Assembly (NCBI GenBank): GCA_016713735.1
Contig: JADJOP010000001.1
Coordinates: 434,001-498,000, forward strand
Origin: Bryobacterales bacterium
GTDB taxonomy: Bacteria > Acidobacteriota > Terriglobia > Bryobacterales > Bryobacteraceae
Direction: 5' to 3'
DNA length: 64,000 nt
Shown piece after piece: positions 1-9,998 of this stretch. The position numbers and the translations under genes were made by a program. The notes beneath the pieces are model-generated. The model was given only the letters and a program-made list of their open reading frames with translations, did not search any database and was not told the origin of the DNA. Each line of letters begins with the position of its first letter. Positions within the stretch are counted from its first letter, which is position 1.

Positions 1-1
1 T

Positions 2-1450
2 CGTGGCGGCGAGGCACTCTATGGATTTGATGCGTGGCGGGCGCAGGAAGAGCCCGGCACGACGGTGGTGCGTTCGATCAAGCGGTTTCTGATGGACGCC
101 GGGCCAGAGACGCAGGTGAGCGTGGGCGAGGCGCAGTTCCGCATGTTGGACTTGCTGTGCGGGCTGACGGCGGCGCTGCGCAAGGCGTTGAGCGAGGCGA
201 GCAGCCTGTCGATCAAACCGGAAGAGAGGCTGGAGATCATGCTGGGCGTGCCGGCGAACGCCAACGGCAACCAGCGCTTTCTCACGGTGGAGGCGTTCCG
301 GCAATCGGGCTTTGAGGTGATCGGGCTGTTGAACGAACCCTCGGCGGCGAGCATTGAGTATGGCCACGCGAGCCGGGCCAAGGCCACGGCGACGCGCGAT
401 TCGATGATTGTCTACGACCTGGGCGGCGGGACGTTTGACGCCTCGCTGGTGGAGATGGACGCGCAGCGGCACGAGGTGCTGGCGAGCGAGGGGATTCCGA
501 CGCTGGGCGGCGACGATTTCGATGAGATCCTGGCGGAGCTGGCGCTGGAGGCGGCGGGCTTAGACGGCGAGGCGCGGGAGAACCTGACGCAGGCCGAGGT
601 GTTCCATTTGCACGAGGAGTGCCGGCAGAAGAAAGAAGCGCTGCATCCGAACACGAAGCGGGTGACGATTGATCTGGATTGCGTGCGCGAGGGCTGGCCA
701 AGCGTGCAGGTGCCGGTGGCGGATTTTTATGACCGCTGCCAGGCGATGATCGATGAGACGGTGCATGCGGTGGAGGATTTGCTAAGAGGGCGGGAGTCGA
801 GCGTTGAAGGCGTGTATGTGACGGGCGGCTCGAGCGAGTTGCCGATGGTGGCGCGGGCGCTGAAGGAAAAGTTTGGGCGGAGGGTGAAGCGGACGGCGTA
901 TCCGCGCTCGGCGACGGCGATTGGGCTGGCGATTCAGGCCGACACGCAGGCGGGCTATCAGTTGCGGGAGAAGTTCACGCGGAACTTCGGTGTGTGGCGC
1001 GAGGCCGAGGGCGGGCGGACGATGGTGTTCGATCCGCTGTTCCTGAAGGGCACGCCGCTGCCGGCGGCGGGGGAAGCGGCGCTGCAGGTGACGCGCACCT
1101 ACTATCCGGCGCACAACGTGGGGCATTTCCGCTACCTGGAATGCAGCCACACGAGCGAGGACGGGCGGCCTTCGGGCGAGGTGATGGTGTGGGACCAGAT
1201 TCTGTTTCCCTTTGACGAGTCGCTGCGCGAGGTGGCCGATTTGAGCGGCACGGGTGTGATGCGGCTGGATTGGGCGCCGCCGCGGGAGATCCGCGAAGAG
1301 TATTCCTGCGATGCGAGCGGGACCGTTTCGGTGAAGATCTCCAACATCACGGCGGATTACAGCCGCGACTTCCGGCTGGGGCGCTGGGCGGTGCAGCAAG
1401 CGCCGCTGGTGCCGGGACGGAAGCGGCGCGCGACGAAGGCCGCGCGGTAA
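2..1450 (+). CDS. Hsp70-family (DnaK-like) protein, 5' end outside the window
   Basis: The reading frame is open from base 2, upstream of the first ATG at 65, so the start lies before the window. The visible part carries the actin-like ATPase signatures of Hsp70: the connect segment ending LLNEPSAASIEYG, the second phosphate loop DLGGGTFDASLVEMD (about bases 416-460) and the adenosine loop VTGGSSELP (about 818-845). About 150 residues follow that probably form the beta substrate-binding part. No helical lid or EEVD-like tail is seen, so it is shorter than canonical DnaK and fits the divergent Hsp70 paralogues common in large soil genomes. No dnaJ or grpE lies nearby. The family call is firm; the cellular role is not known. 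Confidence 0.9.
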   Translation, partial: RGGEALYGFDAWRAQEEPGTTVVRSIKRFLMDAGPETQVSVGEAQFRMLDLLCGLTAALRKALSEASSLSIKPEERLEIMLGVPANANGNQRFLTVEAFRQSGFEVIGLLNEPSAASIEYGHASRAKATATRDSMIVYDLGGGTFDASLVEMDAQRHEVLASEGIPTLGGDDFDEILAELALEAAGLDGEARENLTQAEVFHLHEECRQKKEALHPNTKRVTIDLDCVREGWPSVQVPVADFYDRCQAMIDETVHAVEDLLRGRESSVEGVYVTGGSSELPMVARALKEKFGRRVKRTAYPRSATAIGLAIQADTQAGYQLREKFTRNFGVWREAEGGRTMVFDPLFLKGTPLPAAGEAALQVTRTYYPAHNVGHFRYLECSHTSEDGRPSGEVMVWDQILFPFDESLREVADLSGTGVMRLDWAPPREIREEYSCDASGTVSVKISNITADYSRDFRLGRWAVQQAPLVPGRKRRATKAAR

Positions 1451-1462
1451 GACTGACTTTTC

Positions 1463-2556
1463 ATGACTGAACTATTGAAACCATCGTTGAACTGGCTGCT
1501 GGTGTTTGTACCGGTGGCGGCGTGGCTGAAATACGCGCAACCGGACTCGCACACGGCAATTTTCGCGTGCGCCTGTTTGGCTATCTTGCCGCTGGCGGGC
1601 TGGCTGGGGCGGGCCACCGAGCACATCGCGACGCATACGGGCGAGGGCGTGGGCGGATTGTTGAACGCCACGTTTGGGAACGCGGCGGAGTTGATCATTG
1701 CGCTGATCGCGTTGAAGAAGGGTTTGTTCGATGTGGTGAAGGCGTCGCTGACGGGATCGATCATCGGCAATGTGCTGCTGGTGATGGGGCTGTCGATGCT
1801 GGCGGGGGGCTGAAGTATCCGACGCAGAACTTCAATGCGGGCGGAGCGCGGTCGCAGGCGACGATGCTGATTCTGGCGGTGATTGCGCTGGTTGTGCCGG
1901 CGGGATTTCACTATATGGGCGGGGCGGAGGCGGTGAAGAGCGAGGCGGGGTTGAGCCTGGAGATCGCCATCGTGCTGCTGGTCTGCTATGCGCTGAGCCT
2001 GCTGTTCAGCCTGCGCACGCACCATCATCTGTTCAAAGGCTCGGGCGACCCGGAAGCGCACCATGGGACGGTGTGGCCGGTGGGCCGGGCGCTGGCGGTG
2101 CTGGCCGGGGCGACGGCGCTGATTGCGTGGATGAGCGAGATCCTGGTGGGCGCGGTGGAGCAGACGGCGCATTCGCTGGGGATGACGAGCGTGTTTGTGG
2201 GCGTGATCGTGGTGGCGATTATCGGCAACGCGGCCGAACACAGCACGGCGATCCTGATGGCGCGGGAGAACCGGATGGACTTGTCGCTGGGCATCGCCAT
2301 CGGGTCGAGCATTCAGATTGCGTTGTTTGTGGCGCCGCTGCTGGTGGTGGTGAGCTACTTCATGGCGCCGAGGCCGATGGACCTGGTGTTCACGCCGGCC
2401 GAGGTGATGGCGTCGGTGCTGGCGGTGGCCATCAGCGCGCAGATTGCCAGCGACGGGGAATCGAACTGGTTTGAAGGCGTGCAGTTGCTGGCGGTGTATG
2501 TCATTCTGGGCATCGCTTTTTACTTTCTTCCGGAGATGGCGGGGGCGCACAAATGA
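1463..2556 (+). CDS. cax: Ca2+/H+ antiporter (CaxA type), frameshifted
   Basis: An inner-membrane cation exchanger expelling Ca2+ against protons. The first half (1463-1813) contains the alpha-repeat segment NATFGNAAELIIALIALKKG. The second half, in the -1 frame to 2556, contains the matching repeat IGNAAEHSTAILMARENRMDL. Both acidic repeats are needed for transport, so the halves belong to one protein of about 363 residues. The first frame stops at TGA 1811-1813 right after six Gs (1805-1810 plus 1804); one more G would restore LAGGLKYPTQ. A sequencing deletion is the simplest explanation, although the run also resembles a -1 slippery site. The 3' end overlaps the next start by ATGA. Confidence 0.85.
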
Positions 2557-3352
2557 CGACGCAGGACTTGATCAGCACGCTGGGAGCGGCCGAGGTGTAT
2601 GACCTAGGGCAGCCTTATTTCGTGGGCATTCCGAGGCATCCGAACCACCCGCCGTATCTCTACAGCATGACCAAGCGGCATGGGGACATCCTGACGCCCA
2701 ACGGGACGAGTTCAGCGGCGGAGTCGATTGCACTGGGCACGCACGTGGGGACGCATATCGACGCGCTGTGCCACTTTTCCTGCGGCGGGTTTCTGTATGG
2801 CGGGCACAAGGCGGCGGAGGTGCAGAGCACAACGGGCGGGATGCGGATGCACAGCGTGGACCAGGTGAAGCCGATGCTGCGGCGGGGCGTGCTGCTCGAC
2901 ATTGCCGGGCAGCAGGGCGTGCAGGCGTTGCCGAAGGAGTTCGCGATTACGCCGGAGATGATGGAGCGGGCCGAGCGCGAGCAGGGTGTGGAGGTGCGCG
3001 CCGGGGACGTGGTATTGCTGCGCACGGGCTGGGCGAATTACTGGAGCGACGATGAGCTGTTTCTGCGGCAGGTGGAGCCGGGGCCGGAGCTGCCGGGCGG
3101 TGAGTGGCTGAGCGCGCGGAAGGTGTTCGCGGCGGGGTCGGACACGATCTGCTTTGAGCGCGTGCCGTCGCCGAACATGCCGGTGCATGTGCATCTGCTG
3201 GTGGAAAACGGCATTCACATTCTGGAGTGCCTGAACATGGAGGAGCTGGCGCGCGGGCGCGTGTATGAGTTCCTGTTTGTGGCCGTGCCGATGAAGATTC
3301 AGGGGGGCACGGGGGCGCCGGTGAGGCCGCTGGCGGTGGTGGCGAAGGGGTA

Positions 3353-3353
<1 letters not shown>
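2553..3353 (+). CDS. Cyclase-family metal-dependent hydrolase (kynurenine formamidase-like fold)
   Basis: A 266-residue protein of the cyclase/formamidase family (PF04199 type). It carries the family metal-binding motif HxGTHxD at residues 64-70 (HVGTHID), plus a further conserved His-rich segment near residue 212. These enzymes hydrolyse amide or lactone bonds using Zn or Mn. The substrate cannot be read from sequence; kynurenine formamidase, isatin hydrolase and polyketide-cyclase-like members share the fold, and no tryptophan catabolism gene is adjacent. The ATG overlaps the antiporter stop by 4 bp, so the two are probably translationally coupled. The coding sequence ends exactly where the G-only block begins. 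Confidence 0.85.
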
Positions 3354-3857
<504 letters not shown>

Positions 3858-3866
3858 TAGGCGCGG

Positions 3867-5248
3867 CTATGGCAGCGCGGCGCGCCAGCCGTCGTTGAGC
3901 GCTTTGCGCATTTGGGCGACGAGCGGGGCGTTCTTGGGGTCGCGGGCGAGGTTGGTGAACTCCTTGGGGTCGGCCTGGTGGTCGTAGAGTTCGTTCACGC
4001 CGGGGGAGTCCCATTCGGTGTAGCGGTAGCGCTCGGTGCGGATGGTGTGGCCGAGGGTGCGGCGGCCTCGGGAGACGACGGTGAAGGCGGCTTTTTTCCA
4101 GCGGCGCGCGGGCTCGCGGAGGACGGGGGCGAAGCTGGTTCCTTCGAGGGCATGGGCGGGAGGCTTGAGGCCGGCGAGTTCGGCGAGCGTTGGGTAGATG
4201 TCGACGAATTCGGTGAGGGCGCGGGTGGCGGCGGGTTTGATGCCGGGGGCGGCGACGATGAGGGGGGCGCGGGAGGACTCCTCAAACAGGCTCATCTTGC
4301 GCCACAGGCCGAGGTGTTCGTTGAGGTGCCAGCCGTGGTCGCCGAAGAGGAGGACGACGGTGTTGTCCCAGAGCTTGAGCGTGTCGAGCTGGCGGAGGAC
4401 GTAGCCGACCTGGGCATCCATGAAGGACGTGGCGGCGTGATAGGCGGCGATGGCCTGGCGGCGGTCGGCGTCGGTGAGGTTGTCGTCGGCGGGCTGGTGG
4501 GTGAGGGCGATGGGCGGGATGTCGTCGCGGTCGTTGGCGGGGGTGTTGGGGAGCTCGATGCGGTCGGGCGGGTAGAGGTCGAAGTACTTCTTGGGGGCGA
4601 CCCAGGGGAGATGGGGTTTGTGGAAGCCGCAGCCGAGGAAGAAGGGCTTGTCGCGCTTTTCGGCCATGAGCTGGGCGATGCGGCGGGCGGTGCGGCCGTC
4701 GGGTTCTTCTGAGTCGTCGTTGTTGGTGGGGGTCCACCAGAGAGCGAGGGCGCCTTCGTTGGCGGCTTTCTTACGGTCGCGGCCGCCTTTGCCGCGGATG
4801 GTGTCGCGGCATCGGCGGAGGATTCGCTGATGTCCCACTTCACGGCGTCTTCGTAGGTGCCGTGGGCGATCTTGCCGACGCGGGCGGTGAAGTAGCCGTT
4901 GGCGCGGAAGTGTTCGGGGAGGAAGGCGACGTCGCCGATGGTGGTGCGGGGCGGGGTGGTGTTGCCGAGGACTTGGGTGGTTTCGGGGCGGAGGCCGCTG
5001 AGCAGTGAGGTGCGCGAGGCGTTGCAGACAGGGTAGTTGCAGTAGGCGTTGTCGAAGCGGACGCCGCGGCGGGCGAGCGCGTCGATGTGGGGCGACTTGA
5101 CGACGGGGTCGCCGTAGCAGCCGAGGCGGTTGTTGAGGTCGTCGACGGCGATGAGCAGGACGTTGAGCTTGCGATCGGCGGCGCGAGAGAGGAAGGGGGC
5201 GGCGCCGGAAAGGAGCGTGGATGAGAGAGCCTGGCGGCGGGTGATCAT
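3867..5248 (-). CDS. Exported sulfatase (iduronate-2-sulfatase-like), frameshifted
   Basis: One sulfatase split over two frames: the N-terminal part begins at 5248 and the C-terminal part continues to 3867. It starts with a twin-arginine-like signal (MITRRQAL). The metal-binding pair D36-D37 and the formylglycine motif C75-N-A-S-R79 (C-x-A-x-R) are present. After the shift the conserved GCGFHKPHLPW and FGDHGWHLNEH segments and the C-terminal ELYDHQADPKEFTNLA are intact. The break lies at about 4800-4815, where one base change rejoins the frames. A strong AGGAGG lies upstream of the start. It is the last gene behind the DUF1080 and second sulfatase genes. The fold is certain; the sulfated substrate is not. 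Confidence 0.85.
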
Positions 5249-5257
5249 GGGAGCCTC

Positions 5258-6601
5258 CTATGCGGTTGCGGTGAGGATGCGGTCGAGTTCCCTGGCGAGA
5301 CGGTCGCGCGTGGCTTTCACGGCGGGGGACGCGGCGATGTTCTTCTTCTCGTAGGGGTCGGTTTGCAGGTCGTACATCTCGGCGGCGTTGGGGAGTTCGG
5401 GGTAGCGGATGTACTTATAGCGGGCGGTTCGAATCGCGTTCCAGGTGGGCGTTCGGGGGTAGTTGCGTTCGGCGAAGTATTCGGTGGCGAAGGAGGTGCG
5501 CCAGGTGCGGCGGTTGCCGCGGAGGGGTTCCTTGAGCGAGCGGCCGTGCATGCCTTTGGGGACCTCGACGCCGGCGAGGTGGAGGCAGGTGGGGGCGATG
5601 TCGATGTTGAGGGCGAGGGCGTCGGATTTGGCGCCGGGGCGGACGAGTTTGGGGTAGCGGACGAGGAGGGGGATGCGGATGGATTCCTCGTAGGCCCAGC
5701 GTTTGTCGCCGAGGCCGTGTTCGCCCCAGAAGTAGCCGTTGTCGGAGGTGAAGATGAAGACGGTGTTGTCGAGCTGGCCGGTTTCCTCAAGGGCCTGGAA
5801 GAGCTTGCCGACGCCGTCGTCGACAGAGGCCATGCAGCGGAGCTGGTCGCGGGCGATGTCCTCGTGGCGGCGGTTGGCGGGGGCGGCCTTTTTGGGGATG
5901 TCCTGGACGGGGCGGGTGAGGGCGGTCTTGCCGGCGCGGTCGTAGTCGCGATTGGGGCGCTCGGGGAGGGGCTCGGTTTTATAGAGTTCCTTGTGGCGTT
6001 CGGCGGGTTCGAAGGGGCCGTGGATGGCTTTGTGGGCGAGGTAGAGGCAGAAGGGGGAGGAGCGTTTTTCGCGGAGGAAGGCGGCGGCGTGGTCGGAGAG
6101 GAGGTCGCTCATGTAGCCTTGCGTGGCGACCTGTTTGCCGTCGATGTTCAGGGGCGGGTTGTTGTAGACGCCCTGGCCTTTGAAGCTGACCCAGCGGCGG
6201 AAGCCGGGGCGGGGGGAGTCGTCGTTGCCCATGTGCCATTTGCCGACGTAGGCGGTGTCGTAGCCGGCTTTGGCAAGCAAGGCGGGAAAGGTGACCAGCT
6301 TGTGGCTGAGGGCGTTGTTGTCGGAGTTGCCGCGGACGCCGTGGTGGTGGACGTAGTGTCCGGTGAGGAAGCTGGCGCGGGCGGGCGAGCAGAGAGGCGT
6401 GGTGACGAAGGCGTTGCGGAAGGTGATGCCTTCGCGGGCAATGCGGTCGATGTGGGGGGACTTCATCCAGGAGAGGCCGGTGCAGCCGAGGGCGTCCCAG
6501 CGGAGGTCGTCGACGAGGACGAAGACGAAGTTGGGGCGCGCAGCGGATTGGGCGAGAAGCGGCGCGGTGAGAGAGGCGAGGGCTTGGCGGCGATTCAGCA
6601 T
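5258..6601 (-). CDS. Exported sulfatase (arylsulfatase A family)
   Basis: A 447-residue type I sulfatase with a short signal peptide (MLNRRQALASLTAPLLAQSA). Metal ligands D31-D32, the formylglycine motif C71-S-P-A-R75, the following LTGHYVHHHGVRGN segment and the C-terminal metal site SDNGYFWGEHG are all present. The C-terminal EMYDLQTDPYEKKNIA motif is typical of the family. AAAGGAG sits upstream of the ATG. It lies 9 bp before the next sulfatase and 37 bp after the DUF1080 gene, so the three probably form one transcript for breakdown of a sulfated glycan. No sulfatase-maturating enzyme gene is in the window. Confidence 0.92.
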   Translation of the reverse strand: MLNRRQALASLTAPLLAQSAARPNFVFVLVDDLRWDALGCTGLSWMKSPHIDRIAREGITFRNAFVTTPLCSPARASFLTGHYVHHHGVRGNSDNNALSHKLVTFPALLAKAGYDTAYVGKWHMGNDDSPRPGFRRWVSFKGQGVYNNPPLNIDGKQVATQGYMSDLLSDHAAAFLREKRSSPFCLYLAHKAIHGPFEPAERHKELYKTEPLPERPNRDYDRAGKTALTRPVQDIPKKAAPANRRHEDIARDQLRCMASVDDGVGKLFQALEETGQLDNTVFIFTSDNGYFWGEHGLGDKRWAYEESIRIPLLVRYPKLVRPGAKSDALALNIDIAPTCLHLAGVEVPKGMHGRSLKEPLRGNRRTWRTSFATEYFAERNYPRTPTWNAIRTARYKYIRYPELPNAAEMYDLQTDPYEKKNIAASPAVKATRDRLARELDRILTATA

Positions 6602-6638
6602 GGCACTCCTTTGGGCGGGTTTCTTGATTGTGGTGGCT

Positions 6639-7394
6639 TTAGCGGTTGTCGTCGGCGCGCAGGGGGCGGACGAAGAGGTTGCGGTAGGCGACGGGGCCGT
6701 GGTCGCCCTGGATCATGATGGGATTGCGGGGGGCCTCGGGGATGGGCATGTGGGAGCGGGTACCGCCTTCGACCTCGACGTTTTCCTGGATGAGCGTGCC
6801 GTTGAGGAGGACGCGGAGGAAGCGGGCGTTGGCGGTTTTGCGGCCCTGTGCGTCGAAGCGCGGGGCGCGGAAGAAGGCGCGGAAGGATTGCCACTGGCCG
6901 GGGGCAAGGCTGGCATTGCGTTTGGGCGCGGAGCCGCCGACGGGTTTGGCGTCGATCCAGCGGTGGTAGATGGCGCCGCAGTCCGAGGTTTTCAGATCGG
7001 TTACTCCGAAACTATCGAAGACCTGGATTTCATAGAGGCCGTGGAGGTAGATGCCGGAGTTAGAGCCCTTGGGGACCATGAATTCGATGGCGAGTTCGAG
7101 GTCGCCGAAGGATTCGGTGGTGACGATGTTGGTGACCTTGCCGGTGGGGGAGTTCCAGACTTCGGGGCCTGAGCCGGGTGCGGAGGTGAGGCGGGTGGGG
7201 TCGGCGGGGTCGAGCGTGACGCGCGCGGAGGAGGACCAGGTGTTGGGGCGGGAGGCGTCTTGGGGGCGCCAGGCGGCGAGGGAGCCGGCGGGGAAGAGGG
7301 GCTTCCAGCCTTGGGCGGCGGGGAAGGCCTTGGCGGGAGCGTCGGCGGCGGCGGCGAGGGAAGGGAGGAGGGCGCAGAAGAGGCGGCGTTGCAT
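6639..7394 (-). CDS. Exported DUF1080 protein (3-keto-disaccharide hydrolase family)
   Basis: A 251-residue secreted protein. The start was chosen at 7394 because it gives a clean signal peptide (MQRRLFCALLPSLAAAADA); the longer frame to 7460 adds an unlikely prefix. The body shows the lectin-like beta-sandwich features of DUF1080: the SNSGIYLHGLYEIQVFDS segment, the following CGAIY, and a C-terminal IMIQGDHGPVAYRNLFVRPL. Members hydrolyse or bind modified disaccharides in the periplasm. A TATACT box lies 10 nt before the ATG. It heads the minus-strand run into two sulfatases and is divergent from the S41 peptidase gene. Confidence 0.85.
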   Translation of the reverse strand: MQRRLFCALLPSLAAAADAPAKAFPAAQGWKPLFPAGSLAAWRPQDASRPNTWSSSARVTLDPADPTRLTSAPGSGPEVWNSPTGKVTNIVTTESFGDLELAIEFMVPKGSNSGIYLHGLYEIQVFDSFGVTDLKTSDCGAIYHRWIDAKPVGGSAPKRNASLAPGQWQSFRAFFRAPRFDAQGRKTANARFLRVLLNGTLIQENVEVEGGTRSHMPIPEAPRNPIMIQGDHGPVAYRNLFVRPLRADDNR

Positions 7395-7454
7395 GGACGG
7401 TGACAGTATATCGGACGGGGATGCGGGGCTCATGCGGGTGACAGGGAGAAGCGC

Positions 7455-7460
7455 TACCAT
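7455..7460 (+). promoter_or_regulatory. Candidate -10 box (TACCAT) for a leaderless transcript
   Basis: TACCAT ends 6 nt before the ATG at 7467. A transcript starting 6-7 nt downstream would begin at the start codon. A GTG at 7461 is an alternative start. Confidence 0.4.
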
Positions 7461-7466
7461 GTGGCC

Positions 7467-9131
7467 ATGTTTCGGATTATTTCCCTTGGAATCCTACTGT
7501 CATTTGTCTTACAGGCGGAACTTACCCCCGACCAGAAAGCGAGCGACCTGCGGAGCATTGCCGACCGCCTGGCGAAAATGTATGCGCCGGCGGAGTGGAA
7601 GCGTGTGGCGTTGAAGAAGGACCCGCTGGAGATTGGTCCGTGGGTGGAGAAGGCGCGGCAGACGGCGAACGATTTGGCCTATTACGAGGTGGTGGTGGAA
7701 TACATCGCGTCGCTGCAGGACGGGCACACCTACTACATTTTGCCGTCGACGTTCCGGGCGACGCTGGGGTTTGGCGTGGATGTGTATGAGGGCAAGGTGG
7801 TGATCGATTCGATTGACCGGACGCGGCTGAGCGAGGCGGATTTCGCGGCGAAAATCGGCGACGAATTACTGAAGATTGACGGGCAGGCGGTGGGGGATTG
7901 GATGGCGGCAACGAGCCGGTTGTTGGGTGAGGGTTCGCCGGGGACGCTGAGGCGCGCGGTGGCGGGCTTTCTGACGGTGCGCGACCAGGCGCTGTTGCCG
8001 CGGGCGGTGGAGTTGGGCGACACGGCGACGGTGGAGATCATGCAAGAGGGCGGGACGACGGCGAGCTATACGATTCCGTGGCGGAAGACGGGCTATGCGG
8101 TGAGGACGCTGCCGGGGATTCCGGCGGTGAAGCAGGCAGCGGCGGCGGCGGCGAGCGAGGAGACGTTTGAGGTCAAGCGGACGCGGGCGCGGCGGGACAA
8201 CTGGAAGACGCGCGACAAGGACTGGGTGTTGGGCGTGGGCAGCAAGAACATGCTGTTTGGCGGCGGCGATGCGTTTGTGAAGCGCGTGGGCGATGCGGCG
8301 AGCGATCGCTTCACATCGGGCATTTTCACGAAGGGCGAGCGGAAGATCGGCTATGTGCGCGTGCCGCAGTTCAACTTCAGCAGCGTGTTCACGGCGCTGG
8401 CCAATGAGCTGGCGGCGCTGGATGGAATGACCGAAGGGCTGATTCTCGACCTGATGCGCAATCCGGGCGGCTCGGCCTGCGGCGCGCAGGCGCTGGTGGC
8501 GCGGGTGACGGGCGATCCGTTCCGGGTGTTCCGCGCGCAGCACAGGATTACGTTTGGCGATGTGCTGTCGGCGTGGTTTTACCTGGACGATGCGCGGCGG
8601 TTCGGCGATGCCGATGACGTGGCCGAGGCGGAGTTGCTTGTGCGCGAGTATGAGGCGGCGCTGAACGAAGGGAGGGCGTTGACGAATCCGCTGCCGGTGT
8701 GCGGATCGAAGGAGACCGAGGAGCCGTTTCGCAACGCGGAGGGGGCGCTGGGTGGTTATACGAAGCCGGTGGTGCTGTTGGTGGATGAGTTCAGCGCGTC
8801 GGCTTCGGAGCTGGTCGCCTCGTCGTTGAAGGACAACGGGCGGGCGCTGGTGGTGGGCAAGCGGACGGCGGGCGCGGGCGGTTCGGTGATTGATGCGGAG
8901 TACGGGACGCTTTCCGAGGGTCAGGGGGCGATCACGTGGGCGCTGGGCGTGCGGCCGGTGGAGATCGACACGGGCGGCGAGTATCCGGTGGGCCCGTATG
9001 TGGAGAACATCGCCGTGCGGCCGGACAAGGAGCTCGACCTGATGACGGTGGACAACCTGAAGAACAACGGCGCGGCGTTCCGCGAGGCGTTGCTGACGCT
9101 TGCGGATGAGTTCATCGTTTCGCGCAAGTGA
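7467..9131 (+). CDS. Exported S41-family peptidase (paralogue 1)
   Basis: A 554-residue exported protein starting with a signal peptide (MFRIISLGILLSFVLQA). A PDZ-like segment with GDELLKIDGQAV follows at about residues 95-150, then the peptidase core with NPGGSACGAQ and the nucleophile segment SASASE. In C-terminal processing proteases of the Tsp type a Lys lies 25 residues after the Ser; here that position is in GKRTAGAGG and is Ala. This resembles the tricorn/IRBP branch rather than the CtpA branch. Two paralogues lie at 45484-48920 with the same TPDQK-like opening and DGHT/DSHS segment. Substrate unknown. Confidence 0.85.
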   Translation: MFRIISLGILLSFVLQAELTPDQKASDLRSIADRLAKMYAPAEWKRVALKKDPLEIGPWVEKARQTANDLAYYEVVVEYIASLQDGHTYYILPSTFRATLGFGVDVYEGKVVIDSIDRTRLSEADFAAKIGDELLKIDGQAVGDWMAATSRLLGEGSPGTLRRAVAGFLTVRDQALLPRAVELGDTATVEIMQEGGTTASYTIPWRKTGYAVRTLPGIPAVKQAAAAAASEETFEVKRTRARRDNWKTRDKDWVLGVGSKNMLFGGGDAFVKRVGDAASDRFTSGIFTKGERKIGYVRVPQFNFSSVFTALANELAALDGMTEGLILDLMRNPGGSACGAQALVARVTGDPFRVFRAQHRITFGDVLSAWFYLDDARRFGDADDVAEAELLVREYEAALNEGRALTNPLPVCGSKETEEPFRNAEGALGGYTKPVVLLVDEFSASASELVASSLKDNGRALVVGKRTAGAGGSVIDAEYGTLSEGQGAITWALGVRPVEIDTGGEYPVGPYVENIAVRPDKELDLMTVDNLKNNGAAFREALLTLADEFIVSRK

Positions 9132-9148
9132 GTGTGGCGGGCGGCGGC

Positions 9149-9217
9149 GGTGGTGACTTCGCCGGGGTTGGCTTTGAGGTGGTAGAGGCGCTGGCAGCGG
9201 CCGGGGGCGGGGTTGTC
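9149..9217 (-). pseudogene. Relic of a sulfatase C-terminus
   Basis: Read on the minus strand this segment gives DNPAPGRCQRLYHLKANPGEV. It is a clear cousin of DNPTPGRYQRLYDLKADPGEF in the intact sulfatase at 9999-11573; at DNA level it matches 10234-10305 with few differences. No catalytic part of a sulfatase accompanies it. It is therefore a duplicated or left-over 3' fragment. It lies on the far side of the toxin-antitoxin pair from the intact copy. Confidence 0.7.
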
Positions 9218-9409
9218 GGCGTATGATACCGTAGCAAGTAAGAAGCGGTCCTTGTGCCCCTTACCGTGGGTTCGTCATGCCTCGCGTATCCAAGCTCAGC
9301 CTGCCGCCTTCACAACAGACCACGCGCTTGCGCACCATCGACACGTTCCTGGAAGCCGCTGCCCTAAGGACGGCACGCCGCACTGGTTGAACGAGGGGAG
9401 GAAGAAGCC

Positions 9410-9655
9410 ATGGACAGACGACAGGCCCACGAGTTGCTCGACCGGCTGGGGCCAGCGCAGTTTACCGCCGTGGCCCAGTTGCTCGAAGTATTGGCCGGTG
9501 AGCCGCTTCTACAATCCCTCGCTCAGGCCCCCGAGGAAGAGGAAGAGATCACGGCGGAAACCGGCGATGCCCTGGATCGCTCCCGCGCTTCGCTGGCACG
9601 CGGCGAGGGCATTCCGCACGAGGAGATCCTGCGCGAGTTTGGGCTGACCAAGTGA
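9410..9655 (+). CDS. Putative type II antitoxin
   Basis: An 81-residue acidic protein encoded 10 bp before a RelE-type toxin, which is the standard antitoxin-first order. The N-terminal half is helical (MDRRQAHELLDRLGPAQ), followed by a Glu run (EEEEE) and a C-terminal segment EEILREFGLTK that probably wraps the toxin. It resembles the small antitoxins paired with RelE/ParE toxins; no clear DNA-binding motif is assigned. GGGGAGGAAG upstream gives a good ribosome-binding site. The function is inferred mainly from the pairing. Confidence 0.75.
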   Translation: MDRRQAHELLDRLGPAQFTAVAQLLEVLAGEPLLQSLAQAPEEEEEITAETGDALDRSRASLARGEGIPHEEILREFGLTK

Positions 9656-9665
9656 GCTGCGTCGC

Positions 9666-9938
9666 ATGAGCGACGCCGCCGCGCCGGGGCGGATCGCCGT
9701 CATCTGGTCGCCGGAAGCCCGCACCGATCTTCGAGCCATCGACCGCGAAACGGCGATGCAGATTCTCTACTGCCTGGAACGCTACCTGGCTGCGCGCTCC
9801 GGCGACGTGAAGAAGCTTAAGCCGCCGCGTACGGACTTTCGCCTGCGCTGCGGCGACTACCGCGTCTTCTTCGAACCCAGCGGCGATAGTGCCATCCACA
9901 TTACTGGCGTCCGCAACCGCCGCGAAGCTTACCGGTGA
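9666..9938 (+). CDS. RelE/ParE-superfamily toxin
   Basis: A 90-residue protein with the compact RelE fold signature. The N-terminal strand is IAVIWSPEARTDL, a helix follows, then the core VKKLKPP and FRLRCGDYRVFFE, and the terminal strand HITGVRNRREAYR. RelE members cut mRNA at the ribosome and ParE members poison gyrase; the Arg/Tyr-rich end fits a RelE-like nuclease but does not prove it. It is convergent with the sulfatase at 9999-11573, and a sulfatase relic lies upstream of its antitoxin. This suggests the pair entered or survived at a rearranged site. Confidence 0.85.
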   Translation: MSDAAAPGRIAVIWSPEARTDLRAIDRETAMQILYCLERYLAARSGDVKKLKPPRTDFRLRCGDYRVFFEPSGDSAIHITGVRNRREAYR

Positions 9939-9998
9939 CCTTGGAGCAACCCGTTCGGGGTATCGTGGTCCCCTATCGGCCGGCGGAAAGCAGCGCCT

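Noticed and set aside
9277..9390. 37-codon ORF (MPRVSKLSLPPSQQ...) between the sulfatase relic and the antitoxin
   Set aside because: No ribosome-binding site, no recognisable fold and a very short length; could be a relic but not supportable.
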